Made by a program: the position numbers and the translations under genes
Notes under the pieces: model-generated
What the model was told of the DNA's origin: nothing
The model's input: only the letters and a program-made list of their open reading frames with translations
The model's database searches: none
From: Deltaproteobacteria bacterium
Lineage (GTDB): Bacteria; Myxococcota; Polyangia; Haliangiales; Haliangiaceae
Direction of reading: 5' to 3'
NCBI GenBank assembly: GCA_018262455.1
Contig: JAGSPR010000274.1
Span: 1-9,204 of the forward strand
Length of the DNA: 9,204 nt
In this document: positions 1-6,658 of the stretch, piece by piece
How positions within the stretch are numbered: the stretch's first letter is position 1
How the letters are laid out: each line of letters opens with the position of its first letter

Positions 1-317
1 AGAAAATTTCCTGCCGCGCCGTTCACCAGGGTGTCCAGCTTGCCGAGTTGCTCGACCGTGGTGCGCACCGCACGACCGATCGCCTCCGGATCTCGGACAT
101 CTGCCGCGACGGCGAGCACCTTGCGTCCCGTGGCCGCCTCGATCTCCGCGGCCGTGGCATCGAGCGTCGCCTGCTTGCGACTGACGATGCAGACGTCGGC
201 CCCGAACCGCGCGTAGGCGGCGGCGATCCCGCGGCAGATCCCACTGCCACCACCGGTGATCAGAGCCACATGTCCGGCCAGCGCGCCGTCGCGGAACACA
301 TCGAGAGGACTTGGCAT
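1..317 (-). CDS. SDR family oxidoreductase, 2,4-dienoyl-CoA reductase-like, N-terminal part (cut by left edge)
   Basis: 105 residues are visible from ATG at 317 to the window edge; the C-terminal half is missing. A Rossmann NAD(P)-binding fold is clear: beta strand VALI, then the nucleotide loop TGGGSGIC (residues 21-28), the second-strand region VCIVSRK (42-48) with Ser-Arg suited to NADPH, the ADV motif (72-74), and LVNGAAGNF at 97-105. The NGAAGNF segment is characteristic of the DECR2-like branch, which reduces 2,4-dienoyl-CoA during beta-oxidation of unsaturated fatty acids; human peroxisomal DECR2 has a very similar stretch (from memory). The third glycine of the usual TGxxxGxG loop is Cys28. 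No clear Shine-Dalgarno was seen. Its neighbour at 511 diverges. The family is certain; the substrate is inferred because the catalytic region lies outside the window. Confidence 0.88.
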   Translation of the reverse strand, partial: MPSPLDVFRDGALAGHVALITGGGSGICRGIAAAYARFGADVCIVSRKQATLDATAAEIEAATGRKVLAVAADVRDPEAIGRAVRTTVEQLGKLDTLVNGAAGNF

Positions 318-476
318 TCGCAGATGATGCCTGCGGGAACGTCGCGGTACCAAGCGTGGCGAAGAAATCCGAAACCAACCGCGCGATCGGATGTCTGACG
401 CCTTGAACCCCGACGGCGTCGCCAATCAGTTGGCTGCGCTGGCGGGTCGCGCAGGAGCATAGAGCTCCGCGCATGC

Positions 477-494
477 CAGGCGCTCGTGCGCCTG
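477..494 (+). promoter_or_regulatory. Leader hairpin just upstream of the ribosome binding site
   Basis: A perfect 7-bp stem, CAGGCGC paired with GCGCCTG around the loop TCGT, ends 5 nt before the GGAGGT ribosome binding site of the secreted protein gene. The symmetry is directly visible. A role in mRNA stability or translation control is inference, since such GC-rich stems can also arise by chance. Confidence 0.4.
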
Positions 495-499
495 ATACC

Positions 500-505
500 G
501 GAGGT
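500..505 (+). promoter_or_regulatory. Strong Shine-Dalgarno GGAGGT
   Basis: GGAGGT lies 5 nt before ATG 511. It fixes the start of the secreted protein and is among the strongest ribosome binding sites in the window. Confidence 0.8.
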
Positions 506-510
506 CTGTC

Positions 511-894
511 ATGCGTCAGCTTTCCTGGGCGCGATGGGCGACGTGCGCCCTCGCCATCTCGATCAGCGTTCCCGCCATCGCCGACACCGGGCGCGTCCAG
601 AAGTCGCTCGCGTCGTGCACCTCGTTCGATCAGGAGGACAAAGGCGAGGACAAGGTCCAGTTCACCATCAAGAACACCTGCACGGTGCCGGTCGATTGCT
701 CGGTCAGCTGGCGCGTGGTCTGCGCGCCCGATTCGAAGAAGCGTCGCTCGGTGCACCCAGGCTCGGCCAAGCTCGCGCTGTCGGTCGAGGCCAAGAGCTC
801 CATGCAGTCGACCGACGCCTCGGCAGGTGTGTGCGGCGATGACGGATGGGCGATCGACCAGATCCAGTGGGGATGTCAGCCGAACAAGGAATGA
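511..894 (+). CDS. Small secreted cysteine-rich protein of unknown function
   Basis: The protein has 127 residues and I do not recognise its family. The N-terminus is a Sec-type signal peptide: MRQ-x-x-x-AR, a hydrophobic core at about 8-21, and a likely signal peptidase I site after Ala-Ile-Ala (22-24), so the mature protein starts near Asp25. The mature part of about 103 residues has six cysteines (36, 57, 63, 71, 108, 122), an even number that suggests three disulfides in the periplasm or outside the cell. Alternating polar/hydrophobic stretches (VQFTIKNTC, CSVSWRVVC) suggest a small beta-sandwich. It has no lipobox, so it is not a lipoprotein. GGAGGT 5 nt upstream fixes the start. It appears monocistronic: 210 nt separate it from the next gene. 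GC-rich third positions and the clear start make it a real gene; its function is unknown. Confidence 0.82.
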   Translation: MRQLSWARWATCALAISISVPAIADTGRVQKSLASCTSFDQEDKGEDKVQFTIKNTCTVPVDCSVSWRVVCAPDSKKRRSVHPGSAKLALSVEAKSSMQSTDASAGVCGDDGWAIDQIQWGCQPNKE

Positions 895-1104
895 GTATTT
901 TCAGCGAGTTGGCAACTGCGACTCGTTGCGCCGTGCGGATTTAGCACTGCGTTAGATCGTCGGCCTCGGTCCTGCGTCTGTATCGCGCGAACACGAAATT
1001 GAAGCCCCGAGCACGGCACGAAGTGGGTGCCAAGTGCTCGAACTGTCAGGGCTCGTTCGTTCGTCGCTCGTTGCATACACACGTAGTATAAGGACCCAGG
1101 AACC
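895..1104. other. Intergenic region upstream of the anti-sigma-like gene
   Basis: This is 210 nt without a credible gene. It starts with an AT-richer patch (GTATTTTC) after the stop but has no terminator stem. Only very short inverted repeats are present (GCAAC/GTTGC at 912-929, GTGC/GCAC at 933-947). A TAGTAT box at 1084-1089 resembles a -10 element but has no matching -35 and would leave a very short leader. AAGGA at 1090-1094 is the probable ribosome binding site for ATG 1105. Confidence 0.45.
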
Positions 1105-2427
1105 ATGGTCGACCGTCAGGACCTCGATGCGCTGCTCGTCAGCGCCCTCTACGGCGAGCTCACGCCCGCCGAAGAGGCGCGGTTGCAGACGCATCTCGAC
1201 TCGCATCCGACGGATAGGACAGCGCTCGCCGACCTGACCTTGGTTCGAACTGCAGTCCGAGACAGCCGGATCTTCCAGGTCCAGCTCGATCCACCGCAGT
1301 CGATCTCTGCGTTGCTGTTGCAGGAAGCCGCACGGCGCGCACCCAGGTCCGCCAAGCCAGAGCAGGACCAGGCCGATCGCGAGAGCTGGTTTCAGCGCTT
1401 CGTGCGTTCGTTCGTCAGTCACCCGGCTATGGCCGCCGCGGCGATGCTGGTGGTCGTCGTCGGCGTGGCCGGCACCCTCTACCTGCGCGGCAACGACCAG
1501 TTCGCCGAACAGAGCGCTCAGGCGCCGGCCAGTCCGTCGGTGGCTCGGCTCCAGGATCAATTCGAGAGCGACAAGCTGAAAGACAGCGCAGGCTCGGCGT
1601 TTGCCGCGACGCTCGAAGAAGGCCGCTTCCAGAACAATCAGAACGGCGAGGTCGACGGAAAGCTCGAGCAGGGCAAGTCCGACGAGGACAAGAACGCGGG
1701 CAAGGTCGGCCACCAGGCAGACGCCAAGGGTGGCGATGGCGCGACCGGTGGCGAGGGCGCGAAGGTCCCCGGGAACTTCAAGCGGTCCACGGGTGACACC
1801 TATCTCTCGACCGAGCGAGCCGATCTCAGGCCGAAGGATCTCGAGCCAGACCGTCGGCAACCCGCCAAGAAGGCGGCGTCGCAACCTGATCAACAGGCCT
1901 CGGCGGCTCCGGCGGACGACTCGATCAGAATCACCAGCAAGCCGAGCGGAGCTGCTGCGACCGCCCAGCCGCGGCCGAGCGATGCCCCGAATGGCGGCAT
2001 GCCCGCCACCGGCAGCTCCACGCTCGCACCGCCACCGCCTCCCGTGGTCGCGGCTAACACCGCACGGGATGGACGGCAGCCGGTCGAGAAGCCCAGCGAC
2101 AACAAGTCCCGGGTGACGGTGATGGTGCCCGCGGAGCAACGCCAGGACTCCGATGAGGCGAACCTGCTGTCATGGGCGAAGGACCTCCACACACGGGTCG
2201 TCGCCCAGGTCCGCGCGGGCAACTGCAAGGACGCCACGAGCCTCGCCCTCACCCTGTCCAACCGTGCGCCCAACTACTTCGCGCAGAACGTCGAGAACGA
2301 TCGCGCGGTGAAGACCTGCATCCAGTACATCAACGCCGAGCGCGAGCGTGCCGCTGAGAAGGCGCAACGAGCCCGTGCGGCGACGAAGCGCGCCGAAGAG
2401 CCAGCGAAGGCTCCGCCAGCGAAGTGA
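1105..2427 (+). CDS. Anti-sigma-factor-like single-pass membrane protein
   Basis: The protein has 440 residues. Residues 1-55 resemble the N-terminal zf-HC2/anti-sigma domain: a short helix, then GELTPAEEARLQTHL, typical of proteins that hold ECF sigma factors at the membrane. The usual zinc motif HxxxCxxC is replaced by H30-x3-H34-x2-D37. One transmembrane helix lies at about 108-127 (AMAAAAMLVVVVGVAGTLYL), followed by a long low-complexity periplasmic linker (130-345) rich in Lys, Asp, Gln, Ala and Pro. A compact C-terminal segment (350-412), possibly a TPR-like helical pair, has two cysteines (374, 405); the tail is Lys/Ala/Pro-rich. AAGGA at 1090 supports this ATG. No sigma gene is adjacent, so the partner, if any, lies elsewhere. 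The membrane topology is well supported; the anti-sigma role is inferred from weak similarity. Confidence 0.75.
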   Translation: MVDRQDLDALLVSALYGELTPAEEARLQTHLDSHPTDRTALADLTLVRTAVRDSRIFQVQLDPPQSISALLLQEAARRAPRSAKPEQDQADRESWFQRFVRSFVSHPAMAAAAMLVVVVGVAGTLYLRGNDQFAEQSAQAPASPSVARLQDQFESDKLKDSAGSAFAATLEEGRFQNNQNGEVDGKLEQGKSDEDKNAGKVGHQADAKGGDGATGGEGAKVPGNFKRSTGDTYLSTERADLRPKDLEPDRRQPAKKAASQPDQQASAAPADDSIRITSKPSGAAATAQPRPSDAPNGGMPATGSSTLAPPPPPVVAANTARDGRQPVEKPSDNKSRVTVMVPAEQRQDSDEANLLSWAKDLHTRVVAQVRAGNCKDATSLALTLSNRAPNYFAQNVENDRAVKTCIQYINAERERAAEKAQRARAATKRAEEPAKAPPAK

Positions 2428-2449
2428 TCACGCGCTGGAGAGCCAGCGC
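2401..2449. repeat. Overlapping inverted repeats at the tail-to-tail gene junction
   Basis: CCAGCGAAG occurs at 2401-2409 and 2416-2424. CGCTGG lies at 2433-2438 and CCAGCGC at 2443-2449. GCGCTGG (2432-2438) forms a perfect 7-bp stem with CCAGCGC across AGAG. The same CGCTGG can instead pair with CCAGCG at 2416-2421, enclosing the 8-bp palindrome GTGATCAC (2424-2431) that contains both stop codons. No T-tract follows on either strand, so a classical Rho-independent terminator is not supported. It may be a bidirectional RNA 3'-end structure. Confidence 0.45.
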
Positions 2450-3495
2450 TGCATGGCGTGTGGCCCCGTCCGGATCGCATCGGCCGATGGCGTCGGCAAG
2501 ACCTGGGTCGACTTGCTCGCCCAGAACATCAACGGTCCGTGTCCGGCGCGGTGCAAGCGCAACAGCGCGGCCGCCGCCTTGGCCGAGTACACACCATCGA
2601 GGCGCGGCCCTCGGGGTGTTGCTGCTGCGAGCGCAGCGATCGCGGCGACACCCTGCGGGGTGGTCCGGCCATAGCCGGGTCCAAGCTCGCGACCATCGAC
2701 GAACAGCCGTGCACGGAGCTCGGCGAGACTGATCCCCACCCGAGGCCCTCCGAGTTGCTCGGCGCGGGCGAGCGTCTGGCGTGCATACTCCGCGATCCGC
2801 AACCGCGAGGTGACCGGCCAGGGCGTCACCCGGACACCGTGGAGGATCGGGGCAGGCCATCGCCACACGCCGGCGGCATGCGCGAGCGCGAACCCCGCCA
2901 GCAACCCAGCGGTCGTACAGGTGCTGCCGACGGCGAGGACGATGCGCCGTGGCGGAGGTGCATCGCCCGCCTCGATCTGCTCGGCGAGCTCGAACGCCGC
3001 AGACAGCGCGCCGAACGCCCCGATCGTGGTCGCACCACCCGGTGGCATGACGATCTCGTCACGTGCACGCCTGGCCACGATCATCGATGCGAACGGCACC
3101 TCGATCACGCTGCGCAGCCGGACGATCGGACAGCCGCTCGCGATCAGGGCGGCGCAGTTCTCGCGGGCCCACTCACTCGGTGGCTGTGGAAACACGATCG
3201 CGCCCGCTTCGAGCCCCGCCGCTGGCGCATGGAGCACGGTCGCGATCGCGTGGTTGGATCCGTACGCGCCGATCGACCAGATTCGCTTGGCGCCGCGCGC
3301 GCGTGCATGTCCGAACCAGACCTCGAGCGTGCGGACCTTGTTGCCGCCGTAACGAGGGTTCGAGACGCCTTCTTCCTTCACCCACACCGGGCCATGTTCG
3401 ACCGTGATCTCGTGCACCGGCGTGGGCCATTGCCCGAGCGGGACCCACGGAATCCTGGCCGCGAGGCGCGGGAGGTGGCGTGCGAGTGCGAGCAT
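2428..3495 (-). CDS. PLP-dependent enzyme, D-cysteine desulfhydrase/ACC deaminase family
   Basis: The protein has 355 residues from ATG 3495, close to the usual family length of about 330-350. It is a fold-type II PLP enzyme: the lysine forming the Schiff base should be K53 in NPRYGGNKVRTLE, followed by the cofactor-contacting Ser-Asn-His (80-82) in GAYGSNHA. PPGGATTIGAFG (151-162) matches the conserved glycine-rich family segment, and GSTCTTAGLLAGF (190-202) is the phosphate-binding loop. Relatives release pyruvate, ammonia and sulfide from D-cysteine or open the ring of aminocyclopropane carboxylate; the substrate here cannot be read from the sequence. A longer reading upstream to 3594 would overlap yggX and adds unconserved residues, so it was rejected. 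The start lies 37 nt behind the yggX stop, so the two are probably co-transcribed. Its stop codon directly abuts the stop of the convergent anti-sigma-like gene. Confidence 0.87.
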   Translation of the reverse strand: MLALARHLPRLAARIPWVPLGQWPTPVHEITVEHGPVWVKEEGVSNPRYGGNKVRTLEVWFGHARARGAKRIWSIGAYGSNHAIATVLHAPAAGLEAGAIVFPQPPSEWARENCAALIASGCPIVRLRSVIEVPFASMIVARRARDEIVMPPGGATTIGAFGALSAAFELAEQIEAGDAPPPRRIVLAVGSTCTTAGLLAGFALAHAAGVWRWPAPILHGVRVTPWPVTSRLRIAEYARQTLARAEQLGGPRVGISLAELRARLFVDGRELGPGYGRTTPQGVAAIAALAAATPRGPRLDGVYSAKAAAALLRLHRAGHGPLMFWASKSTQVLPTPSADAIRTGPHAMQRWLSSA

Positions 3496-3532
3496 CAGGT
3501 CAGCTCGGTGCGCGGCGATCGGCGCGCATCGA

Positions 3533-3823
3533 TCAGTGGCTGTGGTTGTGACCGCTGTCGACGGGCACGAAGTCGGGTGGCATCTGACCACCATCGCCGA
3601 ACAGGAACTGCTCGCACTGTTCCTTGAGGACTTCGTGCGACTTCTTCGCGGTCAGGTCGAGCCGGTACTCGTTCACGAGCTTCTTGGAATGCTCGATCCA
3701 GAGCTTCCAGGCGTCGGCCGACACGGTCTCGAAGATCCGCTGTCCGAGCTCGTCGTTGAACGGTTTGTAGGGAAGGGCCGGCAGCGAGCCGCCGAGCTTG
3801 ACGCAGTTGACCATGCGGGACAT
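3533..3823 (-). CDS. yggX: Probable Fe(2+)-trafficking protein YggX
   Basis: The protein has 96 residues, matching the YggX family length of about 90. MSRMVNC places the conserved Cys at position 7, as in the enteric protein (MSRTIFC). Further family signatures are ELGQRIFETVSADAWKLW (25-42), the helix with NEYRLDL (51-57) and the LKEQCEQFLFG segment (66-76). In enterics YggX is a cytoplasmic protein of the SoxRS response that protects Fe-S clusters from oxidative damage and limits labile iron. The tail GHNHSH (91-96) is histidine-rich and could bind metal; I do not recall it in the enteric protein. No Shine-Dalgarno is obvious before ATG 3823; the alternative ATG 3814 would lose the MSR start, and GTG 3868 adds unconserved residues. 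It is probably first gene of a two-gene unit with the PLP enzyme. Confidence 0.93.
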   Translation of the reverse strand: MSRMVNCVKLGGSLPALPYKPFNDELGQRIFETVSADAWKLWIEHSKKLVNEYRLDLTAKKSHEVLKEQCEQFLFGDGGQMPPDFVPVDSGHNHSH

Positions 3824-4180
3824 TGGCCGGCATTCGAGCAAGTTTCGGATCGATGGGCAAGCCGGCACGGCTGGCTGGCATGGCCAACGCCACTTTGGCC
3901 GGCCAGCCCAAATTGGATGCGCGGTCGCGACGCGGGCAACCGCTCGCGACTGTCGGAGGTCAAGAAGCCTGGAACAGCGTCGACCTGGAGGCGGTCCTTG
4001 AAAGCGACTTCACCACCCTCAGGGCGGCGCTGACAAGCAAAGGCGTACCGGCATCGGCCGGCACGACGCCGGTCTTCGTGGACTTCGACGGCGGCGGTTT
4101 TCGGGCACCATCCCGAAGCGTACGGGAAGGCTCACGGACCGCGCCCCGGGCCGCCGTGCTATCAAAGGACTCAGGTACTC
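3824..4180. other. Gene-free divergent region between yggX and exbB, rich in palindromes
   Basis: These 357 nt should contain promoters for both flanking units. I see no convincing gene. A 121-codon plus-strand frame crosses the region but overlaps yggX and runs into exbB, with no ribosome binding site or recognisable domain. Visible structure: GGCCAA/TTGGCC (3882-3887 and 3895-3900), the palindrome TGGCCGGCCA (3896-3905), CCAAATTGG (3908-3916), GTCGCGAC (3924-3931) with TCGCGAC again at 3944-3950, ACCGGC/GCCGGT (4047-4052 and 4068-4073), and TTCGGG/CCCGAA (4100-4105 and 4112-4117). TGCTATCAA near 4158-4166 is a weak extended -10 candidate for exbB. Confidence 0.55.
4100..4117 (+). repeat. 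Perfect 6-bp inverted repeat upstream of exbB
   Basis: TTCGGG and CCCGAA flank a 6-nt spacer, ending 63 nt before the exbB start. It could be an operator half-site pair or a leader hairpin. There is no T-tract, so a terminator is unlikely. Confidence 0.35.
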
Positions 4181-4936
4181 ATGGATAAGTCGTCGATCTG
4201 GGACCTCATGAGCCACGGTGGCGGCGCGATGTGGGTCGTCGTGGCCTTCTCGGTGGTTGCGCTCGCGGTGGCCATCGAACGCGCCATCGCGCAGTGGAAG
4301 TTCGTAACCCGAGCGAGAGCGCTGAGTGACATCGTCACGCGCTGCCTGGTAGGCGGGGCACTCGAAGAGGGTCGCTCGGCCTGCGAGCGGTCGCCGTCTC
4401 CGATCGCCGACGTGTTCCTGGTCGGTTACGAGCGCCACGGGCGGGCCAAGCCCGAGCACGTCGCGACCGCGGTCCATCGCGAGCGGCTTCGCGTCAACCA
4501 GGATCTGCGTTCGCGGCTGTGGATGCTCGGTACCGTGGGCGCCACCTCGCCGTTCGTCGGCCTGTTCGGAACCGTCATCGGCATCATCCTCGCCATGGGT
4601 GACTTGAACCCGAACGAGACCGTCAAGCTCGGCGAGGTCGCTGGTCCGATCTCGTCGGCGCTCGTCGTCACCGCCGCGGGCATCCTCGTTGCCGTCGAGG
4701 CCGTCATCCTGTTCAACTTCTTCAGCCAGCGCGCGAGCCGCATCGCCACCGAGATGAAGCTACTGACTGATGAGTTCCTCGAGCTCCTGCTCGATCAGTC
4801 CGGCGACTCCCAGCCGACCCGCAAGGGCAAGCGAGACGACGACAAGGTCGAGAAGACCGAACCGAAGCAGGCTGAACCCAAGGCTGAAACCAAGCGGACG
4901 AAGGGTGACGACGATGGCGATCGGGAAGCAGCCTGA
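4181..4936 (+). CDS. exbB: ExbB/TolQ/MotA-family proton channel subunit
   Basis: The protein has 251 residues. It is an inner-membrane subunit that with ExbD converts proton-motive force into mechanical work on envelope machines. Three transmembrane segments are visible: about 16-34, 115-139 and 156-180. The hallmark LGTVGATSPFVGLFGTV (116-132) matches the second membrane helix of ExbB, and GPISSALVVTAAGILVAVEA (155-174) the third. T122 and T164 align with the channel threonines T148 and T181 of E. coli ExbB. AAAGGA at 4164-4169 precedes the ATG. The C-terminal tail (about 205-251) is a hydrophilic Lys/Glu/Asp/Pro extension. No TonB, Tol or gliding gene is in the window, so the driven machine is unknown, and a TolQ or Agl-type motility motor is an equally possible name. 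Its last 23 nt overlap exbD. Confidence 0.92.
   Translation: MDKSSIWDLMSHGGGAMWVVVAFSVVALAVAIERAIAQWKFVTRARALSDIVTRCLVGGALEEGRSACERSPSPIADVFLVGYERHGRAKPEHVATAVHRERLRVNQDLRSRLWMLGTVGATSPFVGLFGTVIGIILAMGDLNPNETVKLGEVAGPISSALVVTAAGILVAVEAVILFNFFSQRASRIATEMKLLTDEFLELLLDQSGDSQPTRKGKRDDDKVEKTEPKQAEPKAETKRTKGDDDGDREAA
4901..4905 (+). promoter_or_regulatory. Shine-Dalgarno AAGGG within exbB, serving exbD
   Basis: AAGGG lies 8 nt before ATG 4914 inside the end of exbB. It supports this exbD start rather than the longer upstream frame, which reads through exbB in another frame. Confidence 0.6.
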
Positions 4937-5414
4937 CGTAAGCGGCGACGATGAGGAGGGGGGCGGCGATGCGATCTTCGCCGAGATCAACATCACCCCG
5001 CTCACCGACGTCTTCCTCGTGATGGTGATCATCTTCATGGTCAGCGCGCTCGCCATCCAGGCGGAGCGCAACGTGGAGAAGAAGCAGGAACAGCAGCAGA
5101 AGCAGGAGGAGATCAAGAAGGACTCCTCCGGCATCAAGATCAACCTGCCAGCCGGGCAGTCCTCGGAGATCGATCCCACGAAGGCTTCTCTCGTCCTCGA
5201 AGTCCCGCTCGAAGGCGACGTCTACGTCGGTGGCAAGGCGATGAAGGACGACCAGCTCGACAACCTGTTCCGCGCCGCGTTCACCCGCGACAAGAACACG
5301 CAGGTCGTGCTCAAGGCCGACAAGGGCGTCGCCCATGGTCGGGTCGTGAACCTGATGGAGCGCGCGAAGCAGGTCGGCTTGACGCGCCTGGCGATCGGGA
5401 CCGGCGGCAAGTAG
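4914..5414 (+). CDS. exbD: ExbD/TolR-family biopolymer transport protein
   Basis: The protein has 166 residues and is longer than the usual 135-145. It has a short cytoplasmic acidic N-terminus (GDDEEGGGD, 11-19), then EINITPLTDVFLVMVIIFMV (24-43): one transmembrane helix with the essential aspartate at D32, equivalent to D25 of E. coli ExbD. The periplasmic domain begins with a highly charged Gln/Lys/Glu stretch (51-70), likely a helix or short coiled coil not typical of ExbD. Family features follow: GIKINLPAG, YVGGKAM (104-110), VVLKADKGVAHGRVVNLME (131-149) and GLTRLAIGT (155-163). The start overlaps the exbB end by 23 nt, implying coupled translation and fixed stoichiometry. The next gene converges 17 nt after the stop. 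Confidence 0.93.
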   Translation: MAIGKQPDVSGDDEEGGGDAIFAEINITPLTDVFLVMVIIFMVSALAIQAERNVEKKQEQQQKQEEIKKDSSGIKINLPAGQSSEIDPTKASLVLEVPLEGDVYVGGKAMKDDQLDNLFRAAFTRDKNTQVVLKADKGVAHGRVVNLMERAKQVGLTRLAIGTGGK

Positions 5415-5415
5415 C

Positions 5416-5431
5416 CGTCACAGGCGAATCG

Positions 5432-5437
<6 letters not shown>
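5416..5437. repeat. Direct repeat CGTCACAG in the exbD 3' junction
   Basis: CGTCACAG occurs at 5416-5423 and 5430-5437, a 14-nt period. The repeats span the 17-nt gap between two convergent genes and include the stop codon of the minus-strand gene. No hairpin or T-tract indicates a terminator. It may be chance. Confidence 0.3.

Positions 5438-6654
<1,217 letters not shown>

Positions 6655-6658
<4 letters not shown>

Larger units (their letters stand above)
318..510. other. Divergent intergenic region with two small hairpins
   Basis: The 193 nt separate the divergent dehydrogenase and the secreted protein, so both promoters should lie here, but I find no convincing -35/-10 pair. Two perfect inverted repeats sit close to the rightward gene: GGAGC/GCTCC (454-458 and 464-468, 5-nt loop) and CAGGCGC/GCGCCTG (477-483 and 488-494, 4-nt loop). 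A weaker CGCAG/CTGCG repeat lies beside the dehydrogenase start, around 319-335. Confidence 0.5.

Noticed and set aside
1060..1096. Sigma-70 promoter with TAGTAT at 1084-1089
   Set aside because: No acceptable -35 lies 16-18 nt upstream, and the implied transcript start would cut off the AAGGA ribosome binding site.
952..2139. 395-codon open frame on the minus strand opposite the anti-sigma-like gene
   Set aside because: It lies antisense to a gene with a membrane helix and a ribosome binding site. Its translation is Arg/Leu/Gly-rich with no domain, as expected for a GC-rich shadow frame.
3496..3594. N-terminal extension of the PLP enzyme
   Set aside because: The added 33 residues overlap yggX, are Thr/Cys/Arg-rich and unconserved; ATG 3495 gives the normal family length.
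2458..3627. 389-codon plus-strand frame
   Set aside because: It is the antisense shadow of the PLP enzyme, whose catalytic motifs are clear. The translation is Arg/Asp/His-rich without a recognisable fold.
3823..4188. 121-codon plus-strand frame in the yggX-exbB gap
   Set aside because: Its stop falls inside the exbB start, it has no ribosome binding site or domain, and its codon use is less biased than the neighbours. It is kept only as a remote possibility.
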